Positions 33,720 through 44,325 of a stretch of DNA of 64,000 nt are shown one piece after another. The notes beneath the pieces were generated by a model that was not told where the DNA came from, made no database searches, and was given only the letters and a program-made list of their open reading frames with translations. Each line of letters begins with the position of its first letter. The first letter of the stretch is position 1. The stretch comes from Pollenia angustigena (Eukaryota; Arthropoda; Insecta; Diptera; Polleniidae), in assembly GCA_930367215.1 (NCBI GenBank), contig OV884056.1, forward strand, positions 279,726,067-279,790,066, in the 5' to 3' direction. Both the position numbers and the translations under genes were made by a program.

Positions 33720-35690
33720 AAAATAGCCTGTCCCAGCGGTAAATATTGCAAGGCCCGCAAGTGGCAGGGATTTTTTTTTACCTCTATACTCCTTTCTAAA
33801 AAATTCTTTACACATTCCTTAAGAAGGGAGAAACGAAGTTGTTCAATTTGATTCTTTTTTTTTTGTTGTTAAAGACATTCGTTACTTCCTTCGTTGGGAA
33901 GAGTAAAAATATCTCATATATTTTTGTTGTCGTTGTTCTTATGTAAACAGAAACGTTGCGGATCAGCTGTTCCGTTTTCAATGCCAAGCTTATGCCTAAA
34001 AAAGTACTCTTACGTAAATGTGACGTTGCGTTGTGCAAGAACCTAACAATATCAAAAATTTTGTTCGGATTAACGTATTATGTACTTGTGAAAAAATTTT
34101 ATGCTTTTTTATGTTTATAGATAAAGCACTCCATGGACGTACATGAAATGTTTTTACAAAACGCACAAATAACATAAGCTTATTTGTTCATTATATAAAT
34201 GAAGGCGACCGCAACATTCTTTATATAATCTTTCGAAAATTCTAACTGGAAGCCTTTTAAAGTTCCTGTATAAAAAATAAATAACAATGATAAATAAAGC
34301 CTTCTATTTGGCTTCTTTACTCATTATATTTAGCGCTGTGGTTACCCACAAATTATTTGTAAAAAAGTATTTTGATGACTTTTTTTATTTACAGTTATAA
34401 ATAAGGGTAAGAAGGTATGTTCCATTGGTAATCGTAATATAGCATAGCTCAAGTGGATCGAGTAATTATTTCCCGTTGTGTTACCATGAGTCAGTTAAAA
34501 ATAAAGCTATGCGTATGGGTATAACCGGAATTATGCCGAAATTAATACAATATTAACCCATTTAAGCCCAAACAAAAACTACCGGACAAAAAATAAAATA
34601 TTTGTTATTTTATTATTAAATTCATTACATATAAACAAACAAAAAAATCAAAAAAAAAAAATTTTTTTTTTTTGGAAATTAATGAGGTGTCCCAAAATTG
34701 GCCACTGTCACTTAAAAAAAAAAACAAACAAAATTTTTGATGTTATAGAAATGTCTGAACTTTTAATTTATCGATTATGCAAACATATATTGAATAATGT
34801 CAAAAACTTTGTCATTAGCCGCAAATAATGAAGTGTTCCCAAATTGGCACAGCAAGCGTAAATGGGTTTATAACTTTTATACACATCGGCTTATACACTT
34901 TTAACACTATTTTGCACTCCAATTTGTACAATTATAGCTTCTTATCTTCTTATATCACAGTGGAGCATAGGGCCTCAATGTAACTTCGTCATTCTCTTCA
35001 ATCTCTAGCAGTGATTTTTGCCATGTTGAAAATGCAATCCAAATTTTTTTTTTTATTTATCACCCTCAATATGTTGTTATTTTCGAAGTATGCTTTGGCT
35101 TTCCTTGTTTTCTGCTACCTTGCGGGTTTAATTATAAAGAGTGTGTCAGCATATTTCTGTATGCAGTTTCCGCAGGGTGTGACCGAACCAATTCATTCGT
35201 CTCATTTTAATTTCAATTTGTTGTTGTTGTTGTAGAACAGGTGTTGCTGAGTTGGCAATCCTTGGTAGGTGTTCGTTGAACTCCGACCGTTCCGGTGCTT
35301 AGAACCGATTGTCGTGGGGCAATTCGGTTGCAATTCTCAAGAAGTACTTTGTACGATATGGTACTTGGCCTTTAGATATTAAAAATGTTCCTTAGTAATT
35401 TGTTGACGAAAATTTTAAGTTTCCTTTCACATCCGTATAAAATAATCTATTTAACGTTTGAATAAAAGATACGTAATTTGGTGATGACCTACTTTTAACA
35501 ATTAAAAACTTTCTAAAATAATCTTTTATTTAAATAACACAATTTAAAAAAAAAAAGTTTAAAGCAAATGAACTCATTTTTGCAATCGCTCGTGATACAT
35601 TCTTGCGAAGGGTGCGTCCGACACATTCATTCTTTCATTCATATGAGGGACTCACAAGGTGTGCTTTTAAGTCATATCGTCATAATGTCC
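33720..35690. other. Intergenic DNA without a recognised gene
   Basis: Contains one MITE-like pair (34554-34871). Short frames on both strands show no domains. Confidence 0.4.
34554..34871. mobile_element. Possible piggyBac-type MITE
   Basis: TTAACCCATTTAAGCCCA at the left resembles the inverse of AGCGTAAATGGGTTTATAA at the right. The right TTAA is not exact (TTATAA), so the call is tentative. Two GTGTYCCMAAWTTGG.CA phrases occur inside. Confidence 0.4.
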
Positions 35691-35694
35691 TAAG

Positions 35695-36527
35695 CAGTGT
35701 TGCCAGTGGATTTTTAGAAAAAATACCTACACATGCTAAAAAAAATCCGATTTTTCCCTAAACTTTGAAAAAATGTCCCCTACAAAAATCCCTACGCATT
35801 ATTGTCATTAAAATAGAAGAAAAACATTAGTTAAAAAAAATAAATTTTATTCGAATATGTATATTAAAACTTTGGCAAAAAATAAGTACAAAACTAAAAA
35901 AATAATACATACACATGTAAATATCGTTAGCTAAAATGCAAAAAGACGTAACTAACAAAAATATAATTTTACAGGAGAAGCAAAAAACTTTGTAAAGTGA
36001 AAACTATAAACATGTCAGAAAAACATGCATTGATAAGTCGTCCATGGAATTCTTCAACCAGTTTTCAAAGAAAACCATTTCATTATATTTTCTTAGAAAA
36101 AAAAATGTGTAATTAGGTCGTTTTGCATACATCAAACAAAAAAACTTGTAGTTACGTCCCTTTGTTTTTTGTTAATAAAAGTGCAATTTTTGATCGCAGA
36201 AGTGTTAAATTTTGTCAAGACATGTAGCTTTATATTATTCATAATAATCAATCAAAAACTCGATTTTGAATTTTTTGTTAGTTACGTCTTTTTGCATTTT
36301 ACCTAACGATATACACCTTTAATTATATCTAAGAAAAAACATAATAAAATATATTTTAAAGCGTTTTTAGGAAAAAGAAGCCGTTTTAGACTAGAAAATC
36401 TGGCGATATGACGAAAAATCCTTCCATTTTGGAGAATATAAAAAACCTGTCCGATTTTCCCTAAGCTTCTATTTTAGTATAAAAAATACCCACATGTAGG
36501 ACTTTTCCACTACTTCTGGCAACACTG
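35695..36527. mobile_element. hAT-type MITE with nested MITE
   Basis: CAGTGTTGCCAG at the left and CTGGCAACACTG at the right are perfect inverted ends. The 8-bp GTCCTAAG lies on both sides (35687-35694 and 36528-36535). Subterminal TCCACT/AGTGGA and ATTTTTCCCTA motifs are mirrored. It was later interrupted by the MITE 35922-36312. Confidence 0.85.
35922..36312. mobile_element. MITE, ATATCGT..AAATGCAAAA family, nested in a hAT
   Basis: ATATCGTTAGCTAAAATGCA and TGCATTTTACCTAACGATAT are inverted ends. The interior matches the arms of 19645-20721. Confidence 0.8.
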
Positions 36528-36971
36528 GTCCTAAGTAATATTTTACAATTGTTTAGAAAATAAATTGTTGTGTTTGAAACAAAATAAACATTTGAATGAT
36601 GTGTTCATTGATTCGTCATAACGGTAGGCATCAAAATTATAAGCGGTTGCCCACAGCAGTCATATATAGTTCTTGTAATTATTTTAAAACATATGACTTT
36701 ACGACTTTATGACTACCTTGTGAATCCCCTAATAGAGTATGGGTCGGGCGAGTGATATCTTTCATACATTATTATTTCAAGATGATTGTCGCTCTAATAC
36801 TTCGCTTTCACTCCTTATTCATTCTTATTTCATTGTCATGTATACTAAAAATCCTCTCCTTATTCACTTATCCTTCCTCATTTTTCACCATCTTACTCTT
36901 CTTATTTCCACTTCCTTTTACACATTTTGACTATCTCAATAATTTATAATTTGCATAAAACTTAACTCTTT

Positions 36972-37045
36972 GTTTAATCAAGTGAATTAAACGTTTAATC
37001 GAGTGAATTAAAAGTTTAATCATGTGAATTAACAGTTTAATTGAT
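36972..37045. repeat. 21-bp tandem repeat, ~3.5 copies
   Basis: The unit GTTTAATCRWGTGAATTAAA plus one base is repeated head to tail with single-base variants. Confidence 0.8.
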
Positions 37046-37082
37046 TTGTTTTCTTGGTGCAAAACTTAATTAAATTTTTTAA

Positions 37083-37212
37083 TAAATATTTTTTTCATTT
37101 TTCGAATTTATTCTATGAGTTAAATTTCAGTTATGTATTTTGTAAAGCTTTACAAAATACATAACTGAAATTTAACTCATAGAATAAATTCGAAAAATGA
37201 AAAAAATGTTTA
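37083..37212. repeat. Near-perfect 130-bp palindrome without spacer
   Basis: Two 65-base arms meet at AAAG/CTTT between 37147 and 37148 with one mismatch, close to the outer end. The arms run through TTTTGTAAAGCTTTACAAAA at the centre and CGAAAAATGAAAAAAAT at the right edge. No terminal motif or target duplication is evident. Confidence 0.85.
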
Positions 37213-37289
37213 TAATAATATATAGTAACCTTCACAAGGAAATAATTCCCAATTTCTAATTTTTTAATAAATATTACAATTGTTTCAAT

Positions 37290-38175
37290 TAAAATCAATT
37301 TTTATTTTTTTCTGTGTAAGATCCCTGCAAAAGCATATTCTCGTTGCGAAAAGTGTTCTTTTACAAAAATTATCACTAAGTGGGCCTCAACTAATAGTCA
37401 GTCTGGTGCCGAGACACCAGGGTCTACTGACTTTCGTGTTAGCAGATCAAACATCTGGCTAGGCGTGATCTTAAGGTCTGAACTATGCCGAATCTCAGGT
37501 ATTGACTGCACCTGATTTCCCCGGAGAATGTAACCCAGGAAGTAACGCCCTACATATCCCCGGTGGGTGCACATTGGGAGAGTTGTGAAAAATATTTACA
37601 TGGATACGTACACTAGGGCCTGCTCAATAGTGGATCTTAAACTGGATGACAAACAATGTGTTTATCAACCGCCTCTGAGCGTGAGTGCAATCAGCACACT
37701 CAGGCTGCTATTTGAGAGCATAATCCGGCAAGATTATACACTCGACCCTTGTTTACGAACTGAAGCTATCTTTCTTCTTTTATTTTTTGGAGAATTGCGA
37801 GCAGCATTTGTTGAGTAGCAACGGCACCTAGGGATAATCCTGCCTCAGGCCGAACTCTCCCACAATTAAAGAAAATTCAGCTCTTTAGTGGGTTTTCAGT
37901 GTATCCTTTCCCGTGACTTTGGGTAGTAAACTACAACCACCAAGTATTCTAATGGCGAAATTTCTGCGAAGCAGTCTTCTTGATAGACAGGAAGCATTTC
38001 CCTCAAGAAGATACTAACGAAAACCTCAAGTAATAGTCAGTCTTGTTCCGTGCCACCGGCGGCTACTTACTTCTTTTGGCAATATTTAGGATCTCTGGTC
38101 AGCCGCAATCGCAATAGATCGTGAAGATCTTCTGGATCCGTCAATTTTGGATTTTGCCGCATCCCAGGTTTTGGC
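37290..38175. repeat. Dispersed repeat with two internal copies, related to 3960-4605
   Basis: The CTCAACTAATAGTCAGTCT-like block occurs near 37387 and again near 38025 (CTCAAGTAATAGTCAGTCTT), each followed by a GATC..GGTC and an AATCTCAGG/CATCCCAGG stretch. Two similar flanks around a middle section could be decayed LTRs, but no primer-binding site or coding region is visible. Class unresolved. Confidence 0.5.
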
Positions 38176-38307
38176 TACTTTGGGACAGATAACATTGTAA
38201 AATTCTACAAGGTTGCATTGCAGAAGGCATTTTAAAACGCGAGTTGCTTTGGACGTTTCGCAAATCAGCCATTTTCTTGTTGGTAATTTTTACACACGCA
38301 TGTAATC

Positions 38308-38447
38308 AGCCTTATTGTGGTTGTCGTTATCGTATACGACTGTGTCATGTCTTGTAGTAGATTAAAGAACACAGGTTGTGTGTTACTTCCATCTATAACA
38401 AAAAACGACACAGTCGTAAACGACAACGAGAACCACAATTAGGGTGA
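38308..38447. mobile_element. Short hairpin MITE
   Basis: TTGTGGTTGTCGTTATCGTA..CGACTGTGTC returns as GACACAGTCGTAAACGACAA..GAACCACAA. Total about 140 bp. Confidence 0.75.
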
Positions 38448-38657
38448 CTATTTCGGTAAACAGTTAAGACCAACAATAATCAACGGTCCTGAAGTACATT
38501 GCCAGATTTTATTGTTTCTTTACCAGAGAGATATTGTTGGGCAATTGAACAAGATTTCTTCGTTATTAATACTAAAGAGATCTTTTTTTTAATTACAAGG
38601 CACTTTATCTTTAAGTGTATGATATTTAAGCAAAGCAGTAATTTATATTTGGAGTAA

Positions 38658-39275
38658 CTACCCAGCAAAAACTTACATTGCAAAGTAATGAGTTAAAAAG
38701 CTAATATAACGACTCTTCACTACTTATACATTGGCATTTTAACTCATTATTTTAACACGGTGATGTCATTGGAGGCAAGTACTTACCTCCCTCGCTTACA
38801 AATAGGGAGTTAAAAAGTTATTACTCCGATGTCACCAAAATTACAACTAACATTGAATGACTTTAAAAAAATTTTTTTTTGTTACTTTTTTTTATTATTT
38901 TTTTTCTATTTTTTCTTATTTTATTTTACTTTATTTTTTTTCTATTTTTTCTTATTTTATTTTACTTTGTTTTATTTTTTATTTTGTCTCTGGTGGGATT
39001 CGATCCGCCAACCTCGGTGCTGATAGACTAGCTCACTACCAGCTAGTCTACCGGGGCAGTGTAGTTTTTGTATAAAAAAACGTTGTTTTACTCAATTAAG
39101 AGCGTAAATATGAGATTAAATTATTGTAGGCAACTACTTACCACCCTCGCTTACAAATAGGGAGTTAAATAAGTCATTACCAAACTACTTCTATGTAATG
39201 AAGATGGTATGTAGTAGTCATTGAAAAGTAAGTTGTTCAGTAATGGCATGTCATTACCAAGTTTTTGCTGGGTAT
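38658..39275. mobile_element. MITE with CCCAGCAAAAACTTA-type ends carrying a tRNA-like segment
   Basis: The left end ACCCAGCAAAAACTT and right end AAGTTTTTGCTGGGT are inverted, with TA on both sides. Subterminal CCTCGCTTACAAATAGGGAG occurs twice, near 38792 and 39142. The middle holds a TTTTATTTTACTT-type run and the minus-strand tRNA-like segment. Confidence 0.75.
38990..39062 (-). repeat. tRNA-like SINE segment
   Basis: On the minus strand, GAGCTAGTCTATCAGCACCG is followed by the B-box-like GGATCGAATCC. It is homologous to 15290-15365. It lacks a clear acceptor stem, so it is not called a tRNA gene. Confidence 0.6.
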
Positions 39276-39395
39276 GTCTTACACACCGAAAATTTAATTT
39301 AAAACTTTAGTTACAAAAGCTCACAATTAAAAAACGCCAATTTCAATTCAAAATCGTACTAATTGTCTTAATTATTATTTATTTATTTGTAAAAA

Positions 39396-40180
39396 TACCA
39401 CTTTGGCTGTGCCGAATCTTTGATACCCTCCACCGACAGTTCGAATGTTTAAGGAGTAATATCTGTATGATGTCTATTAATTATTATTACCTTAAACTGT
39501 GATGATTTGTTATTAATTATGGTTTTAGGCGACTAAACTGTTTTCCGGTAGTAGGGTTTATATGGGGCCAAGGGTAAATTATGGACCGATCATCACGAAA
39601 TTCCACAGCGTCATTTCTAGTCCTTTAAAACTGTGGCGTACCAATTTCTGTTATGATAGCATTATTAATTATGGCTTTAGGCGTACTAAACTGTTTTCCG
39701 GTAGTAGGGTTTATACGGGGCCTAAGGTAAATTATGGACCAGTCGTCACGAAATTTAACAGCGTGATTTCCAGTCAAATAAAACAAATTTTTGCAAAATC
39801 TTACCTCATTCCGTGCCTTGCTTCAGCATTTATGTTATTTTTTGTAACGAAATTATCAATTTTTTTAGGTGGTGGTTCCACATTTTGATTCATAGCTCTG
39901 GTCCTACTGAACCGATTTTACTGGATTTCAATCCCAAACTGCTTAGGATAACTACAAGCAATTTGGCACCAAGTTTGTTCATTTCTTTTGAGTTGTTCGA
40001 AAGTGAGCGTGTTTTCAACAGACGGACAGACAGACGGACATGGCTAAATCGACTTAGAATTACTCAAGGACCCAGAATATATGTACTTTATGGGGTCTGA
40101 GATGAATAATAAAAAAGTTTCACACGGAATGACAAACTTAATATACCCTCTTCACAACTAATTGTGGTGGAGGGTATAAA
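39396..40180 (-). mobile_element. DINE-1/Helentron-type element
   Basis: The reverse complement begins TATACCCTCCACCACAATTA and reaches the subterminal hairpin TTCGGCACAGCC near 39405; the CTTGTT tip is lost. It contains the GGACCGATCATCACGAAATT block in two versions, as in the copy at 18186-18952. A GACGGACAGACAGACGGACA run near 40020 matches the GTCCGTCTG motif typical of these repeats. Confidence 0.75.
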
Positions 40181-40184
40181 AACT

Positions 40185-42230
40185 GTAAATAATTTGTAAT
40201 TAGTTTTGAATCTATTGAAGCTTAAAAATAATTGTTTTCTTTTGTATTGATAATTGAGTGGGCTCATGAATTATAAATAATTTTATTTTAAAAATTTACG
40301 TATATTTTTTTCCTTTGGCTAATTAAACAGACAATATTTTTGCACAATGAAATCTTCATTTATTTATACTTATTTAAAATATATTTATATTTCTCTTAAT
40401 CCATCTGTTGAAAATTTATTTATTCTATCAAGACATTGACCAAAATATTCTGAATTGTTATTTGGTTTCAGTTTAAATGCAAACATTTTGATGTTATTCC
40501 TGTGTGGGGGAATTCGTAACAGAAATGTTTGTTTAATTTCTTATTAAAAAGTATTTTGTTGGTGCACTTCATTTGCATCAATCAATCTTTGGATATAAAG
40601 CGTTACGATTATTTTAGTTTTGCTTTTTCGTAGTGATACAAGAAAATTTTATTTTATTGGTGGCATTTTGTCGTTCGAATTGATGCAGCTGTGATAGTAT
40701 ATCATGTATGTACAAGTATTTACATGATGTTGGATGAATTAATACTCGTACCGTAAAATGGATGTAATTTTCTGAAGTTCTAATTGTAAAAAATAATTTA
40801 TGTGAATTTTTTGAATTGGAATATGTGCCGCTTTAGGTTTTTTGCTTAAAATTTGTCTGCATTACTTAAAACTAAATACTCGTACCCTGTATTTAACACA
40901 GATTAACAATTATATTTGCGTGCTCTGTTAAAACCATAAATCAGAATTTTTCTCATGAATGAAAAATTTAAAATTTGTTATTTCTTTTTCATTCATGATT
41001 ATGAAGAATAAAAAAACATTTTGTTTTTGTTCAGTCATGTATGAGATCAGTGAAAGTAAGTTGGATTCTAGCCTAATCTTAATTACCCAAGAGAACCAGA
41101 GAGAATGTTTTATTATTAAGTTACCCGTTAGACAGGTTTGTTAATTTTTTTGCTTTATCTTTCGAAGTATCTTTATTAGAAAAAATCAATTCAGAGGTTT
41201 TAGTAAGCAGGTAACAGAATACATACTTCTGCATTTCTCAATATTTAATAAAGGCTTGCAAAAATGTATTTGAAAAAAAAGACACATAACAGAAATCATA
41301 TGTGTGTGTACAAAAAATTAGCTTAGGATATTAAAAAAAAGGGTACAGGTTAGGTTAGGTAAAAAGGACAGTCAGTACCTTTACCGCGGAACCAACTCGA
41401 ACTTCTAACGAAGTTTAAAATGCACTTCAGCTTATCGCCAGAGACGTCGTACAATCAAAGCTGTTGGATAACATTTTGCCAGTCGTCTGCTTATCCGCGC
41501 AGGACAGTGAGAGAGAAGGTGTCTAATGTTCTCCTCCACAAAAAAAAATCAAACAAAAACAAACAAACAACAGTCTTCTTTGTATTCGATAGTAGAGAGA
41601 GAGGGTACAAGAGTTCAAAGAAATACACTCCGCACAGTACTTGTTTCTTTCAAATCCTTTTAATACAGTAAAAAATGTTTGCCTATACTCCTAGTATTTG
41701 CAAATTTTCTTGTGCAGTCTGCGATAAGTTTTGATTTTAACGTGTGTGTTGTAGGGGTATGAAAATACTTTGTTATATTATAAAAATTTAAGTTTTAATT
41801 TTTATATAATAAGTTTTTTTTAATCATTGAAGTTTTCAATATTTTGTCTTTAAGATTTTGTTTATTCATAAATAAATTTTCAACGATTGAATTTCATATT
41901 AATTTAAATAAATTATTTACCATTGATTTTTACTTATTGAAATATCAAAAGATTTTCATTTTAATTCTAAATATATGAATATCAATTCATCTATATGTGT
42001 CGTATGTAACGGACGCCCAGAAAGAATAAATGATGTTTGCTTGCAATTATCAAAGAAATTAACATACAAAATAATGTGTACACACATACATATCCCAAAC
42101 TCACTTAAAAAAAATAAAAAATGTGTGTATTTTTGTAGCCACTCTCATTTCTGTGTGTATTTTTCCTTCCCTTGTAAATTTTTGGGTATATATTTTACAT
42201 CCGCATTTTCACTTTAGTGAACCATTTTTA
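40185..42230. other. AT-rich intergenic DNA without a recognised gene
   Basis: A GGTTAGGTTAGGT-containing segment at 41345-41530 looks like a degraded dispersed repeat. Frames of 60-83 codons occur, without domains. Confidence 0.4.
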
Positions 42231-43044
42231 TACCCTTCACCGAAGGTAAAAGGGTATATATAACTTTGTCATTCCGTTTGTAATTTCTACAATATTGATC
42301 CTACACCCTATAAAGTAGATATATTCTGGGTCCTTATGAAAAGCGAAGTTCAAATCCGGTTGTCCGTCTGTCCGTCTGTCTGTTGAAATGGGTTTTCCGA
42401 AGCCCCCAGATATGATGGGAGCTTCGTTGGGGTATCTTTCTGTCAGGTATTCTTATTATAATTTTGCTATTGAAATTCAGCCAGATCGGTCCACAAATGG
42501 CTGAGATATGAGCAAAAAACCACGACTTCCTCTAATTTTTTAAAAAAATCCCTTGTTGTTGTTGTATTTTTATTACTTTTTGCTGTATATCTGGTGAACG
42601 GAAAAAGCCAAATCTTCCAAACTAGGTACACAAAATTAGGTTGCCAATACACACCATCCTACAAAATGTGGGCGGGATTGGAGAAGTGGGCGTGGTACCT
42701 CCCGTACAAAAAAAATTAAAAATTGTATAAAAACCTAAATTTTAAGGCTACCATATGTCCTATGGATATGACTTACATACCAAAATATTGGAAATTTTTA
42801 GTAGAACATATTTTACACAAGACTCGGGAAAATCGGTTCAGACACAAAAAAGTTATGGCCAAAATAAAATGTTTTTTATTAAAATATCCATTTTTGGGAA
42901 TCATAGATCTTCCCGAGTCCAAACTTTTTAAGTCAAGTAAATGGTAAATTTCTTCCTAAGCACGTCGGTATTTAAATCTTTCAAATCGGTTTAAAAATGG
43001 CTAAGTTATGATCAAAATACTGCAATCCCAAAAATTATTTTTTT
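42231..43044 (+). mobile_element. DINE-1/Helentron-type element, first of a tandem pair
   Basis: Starts TATACCCTTCACCGAAGG with inverted AAAAGGGTATA close by. It holds the CTATAAAGTAGATATATTCT, GTCCGTCTGTCCGTCTG and GGGATTGGAGAAGTGGGCGTGG blocks and runs directly into the start of the next copy with no 3' hairpin tail. Confidence 0.8.
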
Positions 43045-43899
43045 TATACCCTTCACCGAAGGTAAAAGGGTATATATAACTTTGTCATTCCGTTTGTAAT
43101 TTCTACAATATTGATCCTACACTCTATAAAGTAGATATATTCTGGGTCCTTATGAAAAGCGAAGTTCAAATCCGGTTGTCCGTCTGTCCGTCTGTCCGTC
43201 TGTCCGTCTGTCTGTTGAAATGGGTTTTCCGAAGCCCCCAGATATGATGGGAGCTTCGTTGGGGTATCTTTCTGTCAGGTATTCTTATTATAATTTTGCT
43301 ATTGAAATTCAGCCAGATCGGTCCACAAATGGCTGAGATATGAGCAAAAAACCACGACTACCTCTAATTTTTTAAAAAAATCCCTTGTTGTTGTTGTATT
43401 TTTATTACTTTTTGCTGTATATCTGGTGAACGGAAAAAGCCAAATCTTCCAAACTAGGTACACAAAATTAGGTTGCCAATACACACCATCCTACAAAATG
43501 TGGGCGGGATTGGAGAAGTGGGCGTGGTACCTCCCGTACAAAAAAAATTAAAAATTTTATAAAAACCTAAATTTTAAGGCTGCCATATATCCTATGGATA
43601 TGATTTATATACCAAAATATCGGAAATTTTTAGTAGAACATATTTTATAAAAAACTCGGGAAAATCGGTTCAGATACAAAAAAGTTATGACCAAAATTTA
43701 ATTTTTTTTTTTAAAATACCCATTTTCGGTAACCATGGATCTTCCCGAGTCCAAGTTTTATAACACAAACAAATGGTAAATTTCTTGCTTAACACGTCGG
43801 TATATAAATCTGTCAAATCGGTTAAAAAATGGCTGAGTTATCAGCGAAAAACCACGACTACCTCTAATTTTTTTAAAAAATCCCTTGTTGTTGTTGTAT

Positions 43900-44212
43900 T
43901 TTTTTTTATTTTAATATTTGTACGTGAAAGTTATATATGTACTTCTGTAATCTTTTTTCAATATTCGGAGGGATTTTGTTGTTAATTTCAAAAATGTTGT
44001 TTATGTTTCTTGTGGAGTTTTTAATAAAATTTGGTATACATAGTACCAATTTGTTTACATTTAATAAGGAAAGTTGTTGATGATTTTAAATTAGCTAATT
44101 GTTTGTTATGTTTCGAATAATTTTTGATGATGGTTTTCGTATCATTGCTGTATTTTTGTCTAATAGTTGTGTATATCGTCATGATGACTTTATGTTGCGG
44201 TGTGCCTCCCGT
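43900..44212 (-). pseudogene. Inverted N-terminal fragment of a Penelope-like protein
   Basis: Reading the minus strand from ATG about 44182 gives MTIYTTIRQKYSN and, further on, TTFLIKCKQIGT. After a one-base shift it reads IPNFIKNSTRNINN and PPNIEKRLQKYIYN. An 'FL-KC...IP-FI' stretch is what I expect near the N-terminus of Penelope-like RT proteins. The main frame downstream lacks this part and lacks a proximal ATG, so the segment appears inverted relative to the rest. Assignment rests on motif memory. Confidence 0.6.
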
Positions 44213-44325
44213 TAAATGTGTTTAAAGTTGTAAATTGTTGACCTTTAGTTTTGTTGTTTGTTAATTTTGTTCGGCATTAGGTCATGAGTTAAAATGAATT
44301 TTTAAATAAAAAATATAAACATATT

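Noticed and set aside
41345..41360. GGTTAGGTTAGGT as telomeric repeat
   Set aside because: Only two TTAGG units, and higher flies lack TTAGG telomeres; more likely part of a dispersed repeat.
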